DNA from: Actinocrinis puniceicyclus
GTDB lineage: Bacteria > Actinomycetota > Actinomycetes > Streptomycetales > Catenulisporaceae
Direction: 5' to 3'
Length of the DNA: 49,466 nucleotides
Assembly (NCBI RefSeq): GCF_018283645.1
Contig: NZ_JAGSXH010000041.1
Span: 1 to 49,466 of the forward strand
A program made the translations under genes and the position numbers. Of the stretch, positions 28,201 through 36,103 are shown piece by piece. The number at the start of each line of letters is the position of its first letter. Position 1 is the stretch's first letter. The notes beneath the pieces were generated by a model that saw nothing but the letters and a program-made list of their open reading frames with translations, was not told where the DNA came from and ran no database searches.

Positions 28201-28719
28201 GCGCACGACAACCTTCTTATCGTCGGCAGAAAGCTCAACCGGTGCGATAGATCCTTCCACGAGCTTGACGGCAGTGCCGCCCGAGTGCGGTTTGCGTATC
28301 CAAACGGGTCGGTTGATGGTCGGGTCGCTCGATTCTCCGCGCACATAGCGTCCCCACTTGGCGCCCACCTCAAGCTGGTCGGCGTCGCCGCGTACACGGG
28401 CGGTGAACCCGATCGAGGACGGACTAAGGCTCGGCACATTCGGCGCGTTCGCGTCGAGCGAGCCCTCGTCGGCCGCCGGAGCCTCGGTGTCCCCCAAGGT
28501 GGCGTCCTGCTCTTCGGGAATGATCGCAGTGCCGTTGGGCGCCAGTCGTCCTAGTACGTACCAATCGGTAGGGGAATCAGGGACTTCCTCGGTCTCGCCC
28601 CCCACCGGTCCCAGTAAATCCTTGACGACCAGGTCAGCGAGCTCGTCGCGTACCTCCCCCGCGCTGGGCACGGTCAGAATGGGGTCCGCGGCGCTCATGG
28701 ACAGCAGGTCGTCGCTCAT
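25207..28719 (-). CDS. drmA: DISARM helicase DrmA
   Basis: A 1170-residue superfamily-2 helicase. Walker A is FPTGGGKTEAYLGL near 464-477, the DExH box QDELHLISGPLGSL near 721, and the C-terminal lobe has LLATNMIAVGVDVSRLGVMV and the arginine motif QATSRVGRA near 962. The first 450 residues have no ATPase motif and fit the N-terminal region of DrmA. With DrmB it forms the ATP-dependent core of DISARM. The ATG start overlaps the stop of the phosphoribosyltransferase gene (ATGA), linking it directly to the inserted DprA/PRTase genes. Codon 988 (25756-25758) is TTA in the stretch encoding RDLSHYE. Confidence 0.93.
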   Translation of the reverse strand: MSDDLLSMSAADPILTVPSAGEVRDELADLVVKDLLGPVGGETEEVPDSPTDWYVLGRLAPNGTAIIPEEQDATLGDTEAPAADEGSLDANAPNVPSLSPSSIGFTARVRGDADQLEVGAKWGRYVRGESSDPTINRPVWIRKPHSGGTAVKLVEGSIAPVELSADDKKVVVRGRVRRYEGDWLVTLFLVNTTEADSSAASQWVFQAELWATGANGAAAFLPRHTPGSGGDANDRAEQQTLAMAYRFSPEFAVGHGSGVRATAADGNPMVALEVRSMTVPWYDVPQTDAPSYKDDADLPELADLLTDMKLLAESSAAELRTSLLPLVEGYRAWIERAAARIGQDGQHLGDYEDEARDALDEARIAANRIEEGIDLLADDDALAAFRFANSAMHLQRIHTRAAARRRRDNALDIAEVVGQEDTPENRSWRPFQLAFLLLNLPALTAPAHPERATGPDAYADLLWFPTGGGKTEAYLGLTAYTLAIRRRRPDLGGYDASNGVAVLMRYTLRLLTIQQFQRAAALICACEELRRRDEQQWGSVPFRIGLWVGGKVSPNTTDDAQAWVADERRAGGRPSRRAGSPYQLPNCPWCGTRIEKGRDIDVDPIARRTFTRCPDLLSCPFGGADPGGEGLPVVVVDEEIYRLLPALVIATVDKFAQLAWNGRTQALFGRAVQHCSRHGYVTPQIADEEWEARSHQAQGRHPAAATTPAAAVRPPDLIVQDELHLISGPLGSLTGLYEAAVDRLATWEFAPGRSARPKVIASTATVRRAGRQIHALFDRRTHVFPPQGLEVGDNFFARQRPTSTHPGRRYVGICAQGVRTKSTMIRVYVAVLGAAQKLHEKYGRHPVTDPFMTLVGYFNSLRELGGMRRSVEDDVSTRLGRIAERGLTARYDPRLEELTSRLTSDKIPDILEQLERTFPAGRGTPKPIDVLLATNMIAVGVDVSRLGVMVVANQPKSSAEYIQATSRVGRAAPGLVFTVFNWARPRDLSHYETFEHFHTTAYRHVEALSVTPFAERAIDRGLTGVLVSLARNLESDDNGNLGAQTFDTRGRTADHIVRYLERRAGDVATERAIATRVREELDSLLSLWAREQRRPASRLAFDVKRSTDDIVCLLHRPDSGAWRRTTCPTSLREVEPGIRLVLKASPGQSHDDDEHPYIPRPDGGSEGDGS

Positions 28720-29516
28720 GGGTCACCACGATAGGGCGCGGTGGGGACAACCGGGCGTTTCCACGGCCCTGCGGTGTGGACACAGCACTGGTCCCAGGAG
28801 AAGCCGGCACTTCGCGCTGCCTTCAGATATTTGGAGTTATCGCGGAAGGAGGGATCGAAGTGCCTGCCGATCACGACGACTGCGACGCGTGTCGCTCCGG
28901 CCTGTTTCAGGGTCCAGGCAGCACTCTGCGCGTGCCCGCCCTGTGTCCAGGTGTCGTCGATCAACAGGACTGCGGCATCGGTGACGTCCACATCCTCATT
29001 GGGCAGAAAGCGGTCGGGATGCACGCCGCGATCCGGAGGAAGCTCGGGGTTCGATATGAGAAGGTCGGCGTACCGATCACGGGTTGGGCCGACGATCTTG
29101 CCTACGATCTCTCGCAATGGATGGTCATCACGTCCGCTTGTGCTGGGCACCACCGTGACGTAGTCGAACTGGGGTACTCCCGCACTGTCCGCGACGCAGG
29201 CCTCGTGGCCATCGAGAAAGCGCCAGAGCACGGCGGCGAGGCGTAGCTGCAGCACTGCGCGAGCGTGCTGGTCATACTGGTTCTTGTAGCGCCAGAGCTC
29301 TGTCGCGAGTTGCTCGCCCTTAACTGCGATGCTGATCGGTACGACGACGTCAGCGAGCTGCGCACCGGCGGTCTTGGCCGCCTCGTTGCATGGGTAGCAC
29401 CGCGGGTAGGTCCCAGATACCGCAGTCCGGCATACGGCACATGCACCTGTCCCAGCCTTCAGCGGGTGGATCAGGAAGCTTCCGTACGGCTCGGTGAGCT
29501 CTGCGACTGTAGCCAT
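28716..29516 (-). CDS. ComF-like phosphoribosyltransferase-domain protein
   Basis: A 266-residue protein. A four-cysteine zinc ribbon lies at Cys26, Cys29, Cys40 and Cys43 (CAVC and CYPC), like the N-terminus of ComF/ComFC. The remainder is a PRT fold; the PRPP-loop position reads VLLIDDTWTQGGHAQSAAW, a modified form of the VLLVDDVxTTGxT consensus that keeps the paired aspartates. Type I PRTases use PRPP, but ComF-type proteins often act in DNA handling rather than nucleotide salvage, and ComF is reported to contact DprA in transformation. Here it lies eight bases after a DprA-like gene and overlaps drmA (ATGA), so it is likely to act with them. Confidence 0.82.
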   Translation of the reverse strand: MATVAELTEPYGSFLIHPLKAGTGACAVCRTAVSGTYPRCYPCNEAAKTAGAQLADVVVPISIAVKGEQLATELWRYKNQYDQHARAVLQLRLAAVLWRFLDGHEACVADSAGVPQFDYVTVVPSTSGRDDHPLREIVGKIVGPTRDRYADLLISNPELPPDRGVHPDRFLPNEDVDVTDAAVLLIDDTWTQGGHAQSAAWTLKQAGATRVAVVVIGRHFDPSFRDNSKYLKAARSAGFSWDQCCVHTAGPWKRPVVPTAPYRGDP

Positions 29517-29524
29517 GAATCAGA

Positions 29525-30415
29525 TCAGGCCCAGGTCAGCTCGTCCGTCACGACGGGCCGGAGGCTCTCAAGCTCGTCGAAGACCTGCTGCGCGTTGTCG
29601 ATCACCGTGGTGTTCGGGCGACTCGCATAGTTGCGAGCCCATTCATGTTCGAGGAGTGAGCGCATGAGGAAGACGTGGCGGCCATGTTCCAGTGCGAGGC
29701 GGGCTTGCATGCGGGCACCGCTCCGTTCCAGCGCTTCGATCACCACCGTTGCTAGACAGTATCCGCTCATAATTGCGTTGCGCATCGGAAAGCTGTGCTT
29801 GGTGGGCGGTGCGTCCGGCCAGAATTGTGAGAGCACCAGCCCTTCGTTGGCGATTTGATGTTGAAGGCCGGCGTTCTGCGCAGGATAGGAGCGACGCAAC
29901 CCGGTCCCGATCACGGCAACTGTTCGCCCACCGACGGCGAGGGCCGCGGTGTGCGCCGCCGTGTCGATTCCTTGCGCTAGTCCGCTAGCGACCGTTACAC
30001 CACGCTCAGCGAGTCCCCGAGCAATCTCTGTCGCGTAGTAAACCCCTCGGTCACTTGGGTGCCTCGTACCGACGACTGCGACCGACAGTTCGTCATCGGT
30101 CACAGCTCCGCGAGCGAAGAGGAACGGGGGCTGCTGGTGGACGAGGCGCAGGTTAAGTGGATAGTCCGGATCGAGAACCGTCAGCAGACGCATGCCTTCG
30201 CTCTGCCAGGCACGGACGTCATTGATCGCCGCATCGAGCTCCTTCGAGTCATTCTGGACTTCGAAGAGCGCTTCCTGCCTATCCTCGCCAAGCCCCTCCT
30301 TCATCAGCGCAAGGGCCGAGCCCTTCGCGGCGATCTGCTCGGCGATCTCGGGCCAAGGCGCGCCGCCGCGTCGCACCAGCGCGACCACCGCTGCCTGCTC
30401 CTCGACGCTGATCAT
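29525..30415 (-). CDS. DprA/Smf-like Rossmann (SLOG superfamily) protein
   Basis: A 296-residue DprA-like protein. The Rossmann core is intact: VAVVGTRHPSDRGVYYATEI, VTVASGLAQGIDTAAHTAAL, GGRTVAVIGTGL and YPAQNAGL, then ATVVIEALERSGA. An N-terminal helical stretch of about 85 residues precedes it; no C-terminal winged helix (DML1 domain) is evident. DprA binds single-stranded DNA and loads RecA during transformation; related SLOG proteins bind nucleotide ligands in conflict systems. In a DISARM operon it may sense or protect single-stranded DNA, or bind a signal; this is inference. The promoter at 30422-30449 would give a leaderless transcript from this ATG. Confidence 0.88.
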   Translation of the reverse strand: MISVEEQAAVVALVRRGGAPWPEIAEQIAAKGSALALMKEGLGEDRQEALFEVQNDSKELDAAINDVRAWQSEGMRLLTVLDPDYPLNLRLVHQQPPFLFARGAVTDDELSVAVVGTRHPSDRGVYYATEIARGLAERGVTVASGLAQGIDTAAHTAALAVGGRTVAVIGTGLRRSYPAQNAGLQHQIANEGLVLSQFWPDAPPTKHSFPMRNAIMSGYCLATVVIEALERSGARMQARLALEHGRHVFLMRSLLEHEWARNYASRPNTTVIDNAQQVFDELESLRPVVTDELTWA

Positions 30416-30421
30416 AGGACC

Positions 30422-30449
30422 ACCCTACATCGAACAAATTTTCTGTCAC
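30422..30449 (-). promoter_or_regulatory. Predicted leaderless promoter for the dprA-like gene
   Basis: On the minus strand GTGACA (30449-30444, five of six matches to TTGACA) is followed by 16 bases and TAGGGT (30427-30422), a good actinobacterial -10 box. Six more bases lead to the ATG of the dprA-like gene, so transcription would begin at the start codon. The 107-base gap around it is the largest inside the DISARM operon. Confidence 0.45.
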
Positions 30450-30522
30450 TGTGAGTTCAACGACAACTAGCGGACTTGCTTACAGTGCACGGAGTGTCTA
30501 CCTGGAGAGTTCAACCTTCAAG

Positions 30523-32022
30523 CTAGAGGCCCAGTTGCCATCGGATGCTCTGCCGCTTCTGCTCAGCGAAGGAGTTCTGCCACGAGTCCCCGGCTGGTGG
30601 AAGACAATCCTGTGGTGCCAGGTGCACGCCTGGCATCTTGTCGACCGGCACAGTCTTCATGATCAGGTTGAGCAGCGCAATGACCGCTGGCAACGCCGCT
30701 TCAACAAAGCGTTGGGGATCGACGTAGGAGGCGTACTGGATCTCCTGCTTGACACCCCAATGGGCCCGCCCGCCCGTCGCGTCCATCGCGGTGACGATGT
30801 CCTGCGCTTCGCCTGGTGGCAGGCGGACCAGCGGCTCCTGTGAACCATCGCCAGACTGGTGCATCGCTCCCTGAAGCACCTCGGCATGAACCGTGTTGCG
30901 CATCGCGGTCAAGATCTTCAGTACATGCGCCTGATGGCCGCCAGGCTGGACGAGGTCGGCCACCGACTGGTTGGCCCTCGCGACGTCCCGAAGCCAGCCA
31001 GAGCGCTGCCAACCTGCGTTGCTCGACCTGCCTGAGACTCCAAGCACGTCGTGAGCGACACGAGCTGTGACGTCGATCGCTCCCATGCACCCAACCAGCA
31101 GTTCGTCGAGCGCTGTAATCACTTCACTCACGGCATTGTTGCCGTGGTAGGACTGCAGCGAGATGTTCAGCTCATCCCGCTTGATCAATGCTCTCCGAAT
31201 GCGCTCAATAGCCGAAAGAGCCAAACCCTGGAGCTCGTCATTCTTGATCTGTCCAAATGCTGCGCCCCACCGCCACACCTCCGGCAACAGCTCACGAGCG
31301 CCCACCCAGAAATACCCGAGCTTACTGCCCACGAGTGGGAATGTTCCTGACGGCGACTGGATCAGCACGTACTGACTCTGTGCTCTCAAGTAGAGCCCGA
31401 CAAGCGCTAATGCATCGGCTAGCGAGCAAACAGTCACTCCGTGCTGCTTGCTTACAGAGTTCTCGAACAGGTAAGGACGCTCGGTAATGAAGAGGTCGGC
31501 CTGCACACACTCAGCGGCCAGCACGGCAATGGCATCGGCCTCACGGCGACGACGGGCCTCGTCGGAAGGCAACGAACGGTAGGCGGTCGAGCTAACGTCC
31601 CGCTCAGCGGCTTCTACTCGGTTACCAGTAATTCCCGTGTACGTAAAAGAATGAGGTGAATTTGTATATATGATATTGCGCACCTGGTGTGCCGCCTGGA
31701 CATCAGCGAGCACCCAGCCAAGCGGATGTTTTGCGCCATTGGGAAACACATGCCACGGCACGTTTCCCGGGGGACCATCGTCGGCGTATCGATAAAGCGT
31801 GACGAAGTTGTGTGTAAGCAGACCGTTGAGCAGGTATTTTGGAGACCACGGGTCGCTGTCCACTGCGTCTACTAGCTCGGCGTCTGCGACGACGGTAAGT
31901 CGCCGATAGGCCGGTCGCGCATCGAAGAGCCGAGCACCCCGTGAATCGACCGTGCCCAGGTCCGGCCAATCTGCCGCCTTCGAGGCGGCGTGCGAGGAAT
32001 CCTCGAACTTCAACAGCGCCAT
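30523..32022 (-). CDS. Unrecognised 499-residue protein inserted in the DISARM operon
   Basis: The family was not recognised. Visible features: residues 165-215 (AIAVLAAECVQADLFITERP, then GVTVCSLADALALVGLYLRA) resemble the alternating strand-helix end of PIN-like nucleases, where a D-x-x-[IL]-T element is common. Residues 362-385 (HVLKILTAMRNTVHAEVLQG) carry R375-N-T-V-H379, similar to R-x3-6-H elements of HEPN-like helical proteins. Both are only resemblances. The ATG has GAGGAG about ten bases upstream, and drmMI ends 19 bases before it. Codon 205 (31408-31410) is TTA, and the gene is strikingly AT-rich (21 G/C in the 60 bases 31621-31680). An RNase-like effector is one possible reading. 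Confidence 0.85.
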   Translation of the reverse strand: MALLKFEDSSHAASKAADWPDLGTVDSRGARLFDARPAYRRLTVVADAELVDAVDSDPWSPKYLLNGLLTHNFVTLYRYADDGPPGNVPWHVFPNGAKHPLGWVLADVQAAHQVRNIIYTNSPHSFTYTGITGNRVEAAERDVSSTAYRSLPSDEARRRREADAIAVLAAECVQADLFITERPYLFENSVSKQHGVTVCSLADALALVGLYLRAQSQYVLIQSPSGTFPLVGSKLGYFWVGARELLPEVWRWGAAFGQIKNDELQGLALSAIERIRRALIKRDELNISLQSYHGNNAVSEVITALDELLVGCMGAIDVTARVAHDVLGVSGRSSNAGWQRSGWLRDVARANQSVADLVQPGGHQAHVLKILTAMRNTVHAEVLQGAMHQSGDGSQEPLVRLPPGEAQDIVTAMDATGGRAHWGVKQEIQYASYVDPQRFVEAALPAVIALLNLIMKTVPVDKMPGVHLAPQDCLPPAGDSWQNSFAEQKRQSIRWQLGL

Positions 32023-32041
32023 GATTTTTCACGCTCCTCGG

Positions 32042-35000
32042 TCAGAACAGGGAGTCTTCCTGAGGGCCAGAGTTCTTCTTCCCACCTTTACTGTGCAGGC
32101 CGCGGCGGACCTCGTCCTCATAGCGGGCGTGGTTGAGTTCGAGGAGGCGGTCGTTCATCTCAACCTGGATGTCGGGGTCAACGGTCCATCGCAGACCGTG
32201 GGTTGTCTCGTGGAAGCCGTAGTTCAGATCGAGCGGTGTCCAGTTGAAGTGCTTGGCGAGGGGGTCTAGGAGGTATGCCTCCGAGACGGCTTCGTCAATC
32301 TCGACGTGGATCTCACGCAGACGTTGAATGGCGGCATCTTGATTGATCCGGTTATGGACCTCGTTGTAGAGATCGGTCATGCCAAGATCGCAATCAAGCT
32401 GGACCTTACGGCGGAAGTCATCGAGGGCTTCACCAGCCATATTGATGCGCGGTGTCAACTCTGGCCGTGCAAATGTGTCGAATCCATCGGAAGGGGTGTA
32501 GCGAAGTCGATCCTCGAGTGTCGACTCGCCCTTAACCGTCCACCAGTTGAAGTGCCACGTGCTCGTGAGCAGCGCGAGCTGTCCCATCTGGTCTGGGTCG
32601 CAGAAGACGACTAGTGAATCGGAATATACTTGCCCATTCGGAACGAGACACGGCAACCCATACTTGCTATGGCGGCCGATGACTAAGACCCGAGGGAACT
32701 CTGCGATCGCTTTGCGCAACTCTGGGCGCCTGCGATGGTGTTGCCACCAACGTGAAGCTGCACGGTTCCTGTCGTCTTGAGACGGTTGGACTCTCCTCTC
32801 TAGAAGAGAGAAGACGTCAGGAAATTCTTTGGCTGCGTCGATGGACATATCGTTAAAGTCAATCGCGAACTCGTCTCCTGAGCAGTTAGGGTTGCTGTTG
32901 ACATTATCATTAATCAGATATGGGAGTACGACCCTCCTATTTTTACTGTCCGCCGCAAAGAGTTCGTGGGCCTGTGCGGCGTCAATCACAAATGTTGAGC
33001 GCACTTGGTATCCATTAGGAGCTTTTCCTGCATTGGCAGCTAGCCCATGAGGCGCACCTGGCACGCGCGTAGGCCTAGTCAAGTTGGAGGAGATAGACTC
33101 GACCACTTTGCCATCAAGGATAGTTTTCTCGCCAGTGCCTTGTTTCCCCAACCATACTAGCGATACATATACGCTTGCTACGCCAGGCCAGGGTTGAGAT
33201 TTGGTTGCCCGAAAAATTCTCCAGCCGCGAGCAGCGATCCGGTCAAGGCCCACTTCTTTCGAATCATTCTGCGCGATCGTATTGACTGCAATGATTCCAG
33301 TACGCTGCGCTGGGGCAATTTTAAGATTGCGTAATAAGAAATACGTGCACAGGTCGGCCCGACCTCCAGATGTGAAGCCATTGGCGACCACCTGGCCGAT
33401 GTAGCTCAGCCTGTCCTTACCAATTCTGCCGCCGATATCGGTACCCGCGATGAACGGTGGGTTGCTGACAACGGCGTCAAAGCGGTGCTCGCCTCGGCGC
33501 GGGTCGGCGACGATCTCTGGGAATTCGAGTGGCCAGTGCAGCGGGCGCAGTGGGGCTTCGCGCGGGCGTTCACGTGGGCCGCGAAGCCAGCCATCGATGA
33601 TCCTCCGCGCCGCGGTCTCCGCGCCTACATCCCCCCCTAGCGCCTTCTCAACGAGATCCGCGATAGAGGCGAGGCGGTCATTATAGGCGTCTGCTGACTT
33701 GAGCGATGCAGTAGAGAGCTTTGCACCCACGACGGCATCCGCAGAGAGTCGCAGTCGCTCAGTCAGCGCGTCGGCCTCCTCAAGCTTTGCAGCCTTCTCG
33801 CGTGCGTCGCGAATGTCGAAGACTTCGTGCTCTTCGATCTGGCGACGAAGCTCAGCTGCGCGCAACAACAGCGGCCCAGTGACTTTGTCGATCTCGCCGG
33901 ACAGCCGGTGGTTCAGCCTGCGGCCTTCGGCGGGCTTCAGGTGGAACGCCTCGATCTGTTCGGATGTGAGGCACCCGATTAGCGAGTCGCCACAGCGTAA
34001 TGCGTGGTCTACGAAGTTGAAAGGCCGGCCCTTCGCGAGCGTTACGATCCACAATGAGAGCTTCGCGAGCTCGACAGCCATCTCGTCGATATCGACCCCG
34101 TACAGGCATCGATCTGCCACCATGCGGCGCGCCTCCAGCAGGCGCGCGTCGTGATCGTCACGCTGGTCGCCGAGCCGGTCGTCGATCGCGCGTGGCAAGC
34201 CGTCTCGGTCCCATGCCTCAACGACGCGTTCAGACAGATACCGGCAGGCGGAGACAAGGAACGCGCCCGAACCCATTGCCGGGTCCAGAACCTTGAGCGC
34301 GAGTAGTTCCTCGGCCGGGCGCACGGACCATTCAGTTGGCTGCGTTCCGTCCGCGTTCCGCGGAAGACCATCCGGGGAGCCGGGCGAGAAGCACAGCGGA
34401 TCGAGCGTGTGTACCACGATCTCTTCGGCGAGTGCTCGGGGTGTGTAGTGCGTCCCCGTATCGCGGCGGTCTCCCACCTGCGCGATGATTACCGTTCCGG
34501 CCGGGTGCACGATCGGTTCGCCGCGAAGATCGACGCGCAGCAACCCGAAATACGGTAGGACGCGGGCTGCAATTTCCGCCTTGTTGTCGCAGGCCGCGTC
34601 GAGCATCGCAGTATCGGCGCCGGTCGGCTGGATCGCAAGCGCCCTGGCGTATTGCGGTGCTGTCAATCCGGCGAGCGCACGAACTTCCGTGTCAAGTTTG
34701 CCAGCGACTTGCCACGCTTCTAGGGCGGCCAGGCTGGCTTCGGCCTGCTTCTTGCCCTTGAGCGCGAGGTGGGTCTCGTCGAGCCGGACCGCAGAGTATT
34801 CGAGTAGGCCCTCGTAGACGTGCCCGATCTGCTCGACGTCCAAGCCCTTGTACGACAATCGCTCCGTCGACGTGACGGTATCCCCGTTGGTCCGCTTCAG
34901 TTTGATGAGCGCGTCGAGAATTGCGAACACGACCCGGTCGGTGATCGCAACGCTCTCCAGCCAGGGAAATCGGGTCGGGTCGAAGAGCGAACCTCCGTAG

Positions 35001-36103
35001 GCGGGGATCCACATGTCCGGGTGCCGCGCGCCGCCGTGTACGGCGCGGAAGGTGGCCAGCAGTGCTGGCCAGGCGGCCTGCCAGCGGTCGGCGATGGCGC
35101 CGTCGCCTAGGTCTAGTCGTTCGTACAGATTCATGATCGAATAGGAGTCCGCATACAGTTCGTCCCCGAGCGGCAGGAGGTTCTGCTCCTCCGCATACAG
35201 CAGGAACACCACGCGCATCATGACGGTCAGCGCGCCTCGGTAGATGGTGCGCGGCTCGACGCCCGCGAGCATCTGGCCATATGAATCCCGGTCAAGACGG
35301 GAGAGTTCCGCGACCAGCAGTTGGACGGCTTCGCGGACCTGGCGCCCGAGGGTCTTGGTGACGCTGGTGGTGTCTTCGGCGGTCTTGGCGAAGAGCGCGG
35401 CGAGCGAGTCTGTGTCCGTGCCGTCGCGATTTCTCGGGGAAGCGGCGGCATGCCTACTGCCGAGCAATGAGACGAACGCGCGTAGGATCATCGGCTCGTC
35501 GAACCATGTGTCAGCGTCGAACTCGGCGACCGTGGCCGGCTCCTTCGAGCGGGCATGCACGAGGGTCCACAGTCGGCCGTTGGTGAGCAGCGCAATCGGG
35601 ATGGCGCGGCGTCGGCACAGCTGCGCGGCCTGCTCTGCGAGCGACGGCAGGCCCTTGGCGGCGCGGGTCAGTGACTCGTTCCAGGGGCGGCGGTAGATCA
35701 GTGCCCGTTCGGCCAGTCCGGACATACCCGTGGCCGGGTCGGCCGGCCCCATGAGGACCGCGTCGGGAGCCGTTCCGCCGTCTGCGTTGGCACCGGCGGT
35801 GAGTTCCCGGGGAAGCATCGAGCCTTGGCGAAGCGCCTGGCCTCGGTAGCCAAGCACTTCGTCGAGAACCAGGTGCTGCCAAGCGCGGTTCAGCGTCGCC
35901 GGGTCAGCCTCAAGCTCCGCCCACGCCTGCCGCAGCCGAGTACGCAATGGCGTCTCGACGGTGTCGAGACCCTGTGGGAAAGCGTCCGCGAGGAATTTCG
36001 CGGAGATGAAGGGGCCGTCAGGGCGCAGTAGGTTCAGCCACTCGGCGTGCTGGTCGATGGTGTTCTGCAGCGTCGACACGGTGGCGCGGGCGCGCGGGGG
36101 CAT
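32042..36103 (-). CDS. drmMI: DISARM class 1 adenine-specific DNA methyltransferase DrmMI
   Basis: A 1353-residue Eco57I-type N6-adenine methyltransferase. The SAM-binding motif LKVLDPAMGSGAFLVSACRY is near residue 608, preceded by GTHYTPRALAEEIV; the catalytic NPPF motif is at 881-884 in AVVSNPPFIAGTDIGG. Large N-terminal (about 550 residues) and C-terminal (about 420 residues) regions flank the core, as in BREX/DISARM-type enzymes, and probably read DNA sequence. It marks host DNA so that DISARM spares it. TGATG overlap with drmD. Codons 923-924 (33332-33337) are two consecutive TTA codons in the stretch encoding TYFLLRN, and the surrounding 32600-33400 is AT-rich. Confidence 0.93.
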   Translation of the reverse strand: MPPRARATVSTLQNTIDQHAEWLNLLRPDGPFISAKFLADAFPQGLDTVETPLRTRLRQAWAELEADPATLNRAWQHLVLDEVLGYRGQALRQGSMLPRELTAGANADGGTAPDAVLMGPADPATGMSGLAERALIYRRPWNESLTRAAKGLPSLAEQAAQLCRRRAIPIALLTNGRLWTLVHARSKEPATVAEFDADTWFDEPMILRAFVSLLGSRHAAASPRNRDGTDTDSLAALFAKTAEDTTSVTKTLGRQVREAVQLLVAELSRLDRDSYGQMLAGVEPRTIYRGALTVMMRVVFLLYAEEQNLLPLGDELYADSYSIMNLYERLDLGDGAIADRWQAAWPALLATFRAVHGGARHPDMWIPAYGGSLFDPTRFPWLESVAITDRVVFAILDALIKLKRTNGDTVTSTERLSYKGLDVEQIGHVYEGLLEYSAVRLDETHLALKGKKQAEASLAALEAWQVAGKLDTEVRALAGLTAPQYARALAIQPTGADTAMLDAACDNKAEIAARVLPYFGLLRVDLRGEPIVHPAGTVIIAQVGDRRDTGTHYTPRALAEEIVVHTLDPLCFSPGSPDGLPRNADGTQPTEWSVRPAEELLALKVLDPAMGSGAFLVSACRYLSERVVEAWDRDGLPRAIDDRLGDQRDDHDARLLEARRMVADRCLYGVDIDEMAVELAKLSLWIVTLAKGRPFNFVDHALRCGDSLIGCLTSEQIEAFHLKPAEGRRLNHRLSGEIDKVTGPLLLRAAELRRQIEEHEVFDIRDAREKAAKLEEADALTERLRLSADAVVGAKLSTASLKSADAYNDRLASIADLVEKALGGDVGAETAARRIIDGWLRGPRERPREAPLRPLHWPLEFPEIVADPRRGEHRFDAVVSNPPFIAGTDIGGRIGKDRLSYIGQVVANGFTSGGRADLCTYFLLRNLKIAPAQRTGIIAVNTIAQNDSKEVGLDRIAARGWRIFRATKSQPWPGVASVYVSLVWLGKQGTGEKTILDGKVVESISSNLTRPTRVPGAPHGLAANAGKAPNGYQVRSTFVIDAAQAHELFAADSKNRRVVLPYLINDNVNSNPNCSGDEFAIDFNDMSIDAAKEFPDVFSLLERRVQPSQDDRNRAASRWWQHHRRRPELRKAIAEFPRVLVIGRHSKYGLPCLVPNGQVYSDSLVVFCDPDQMGQLALLTSTWHFNWWTVKGESTLEDRLRYTPSDGFDTFARPELTPRINMAGEALDDFRRKVQLDCDLGMTDLYNEVHNRINQDAAIQRLREIHVEIDEAVSEAYLLDPLAKHFNWTPLDLNYGFHETTHGLRWTVDPDIQVEMNDRLLELNHARYEDEVRRGLHSKGGKKNSGPQEDSLF

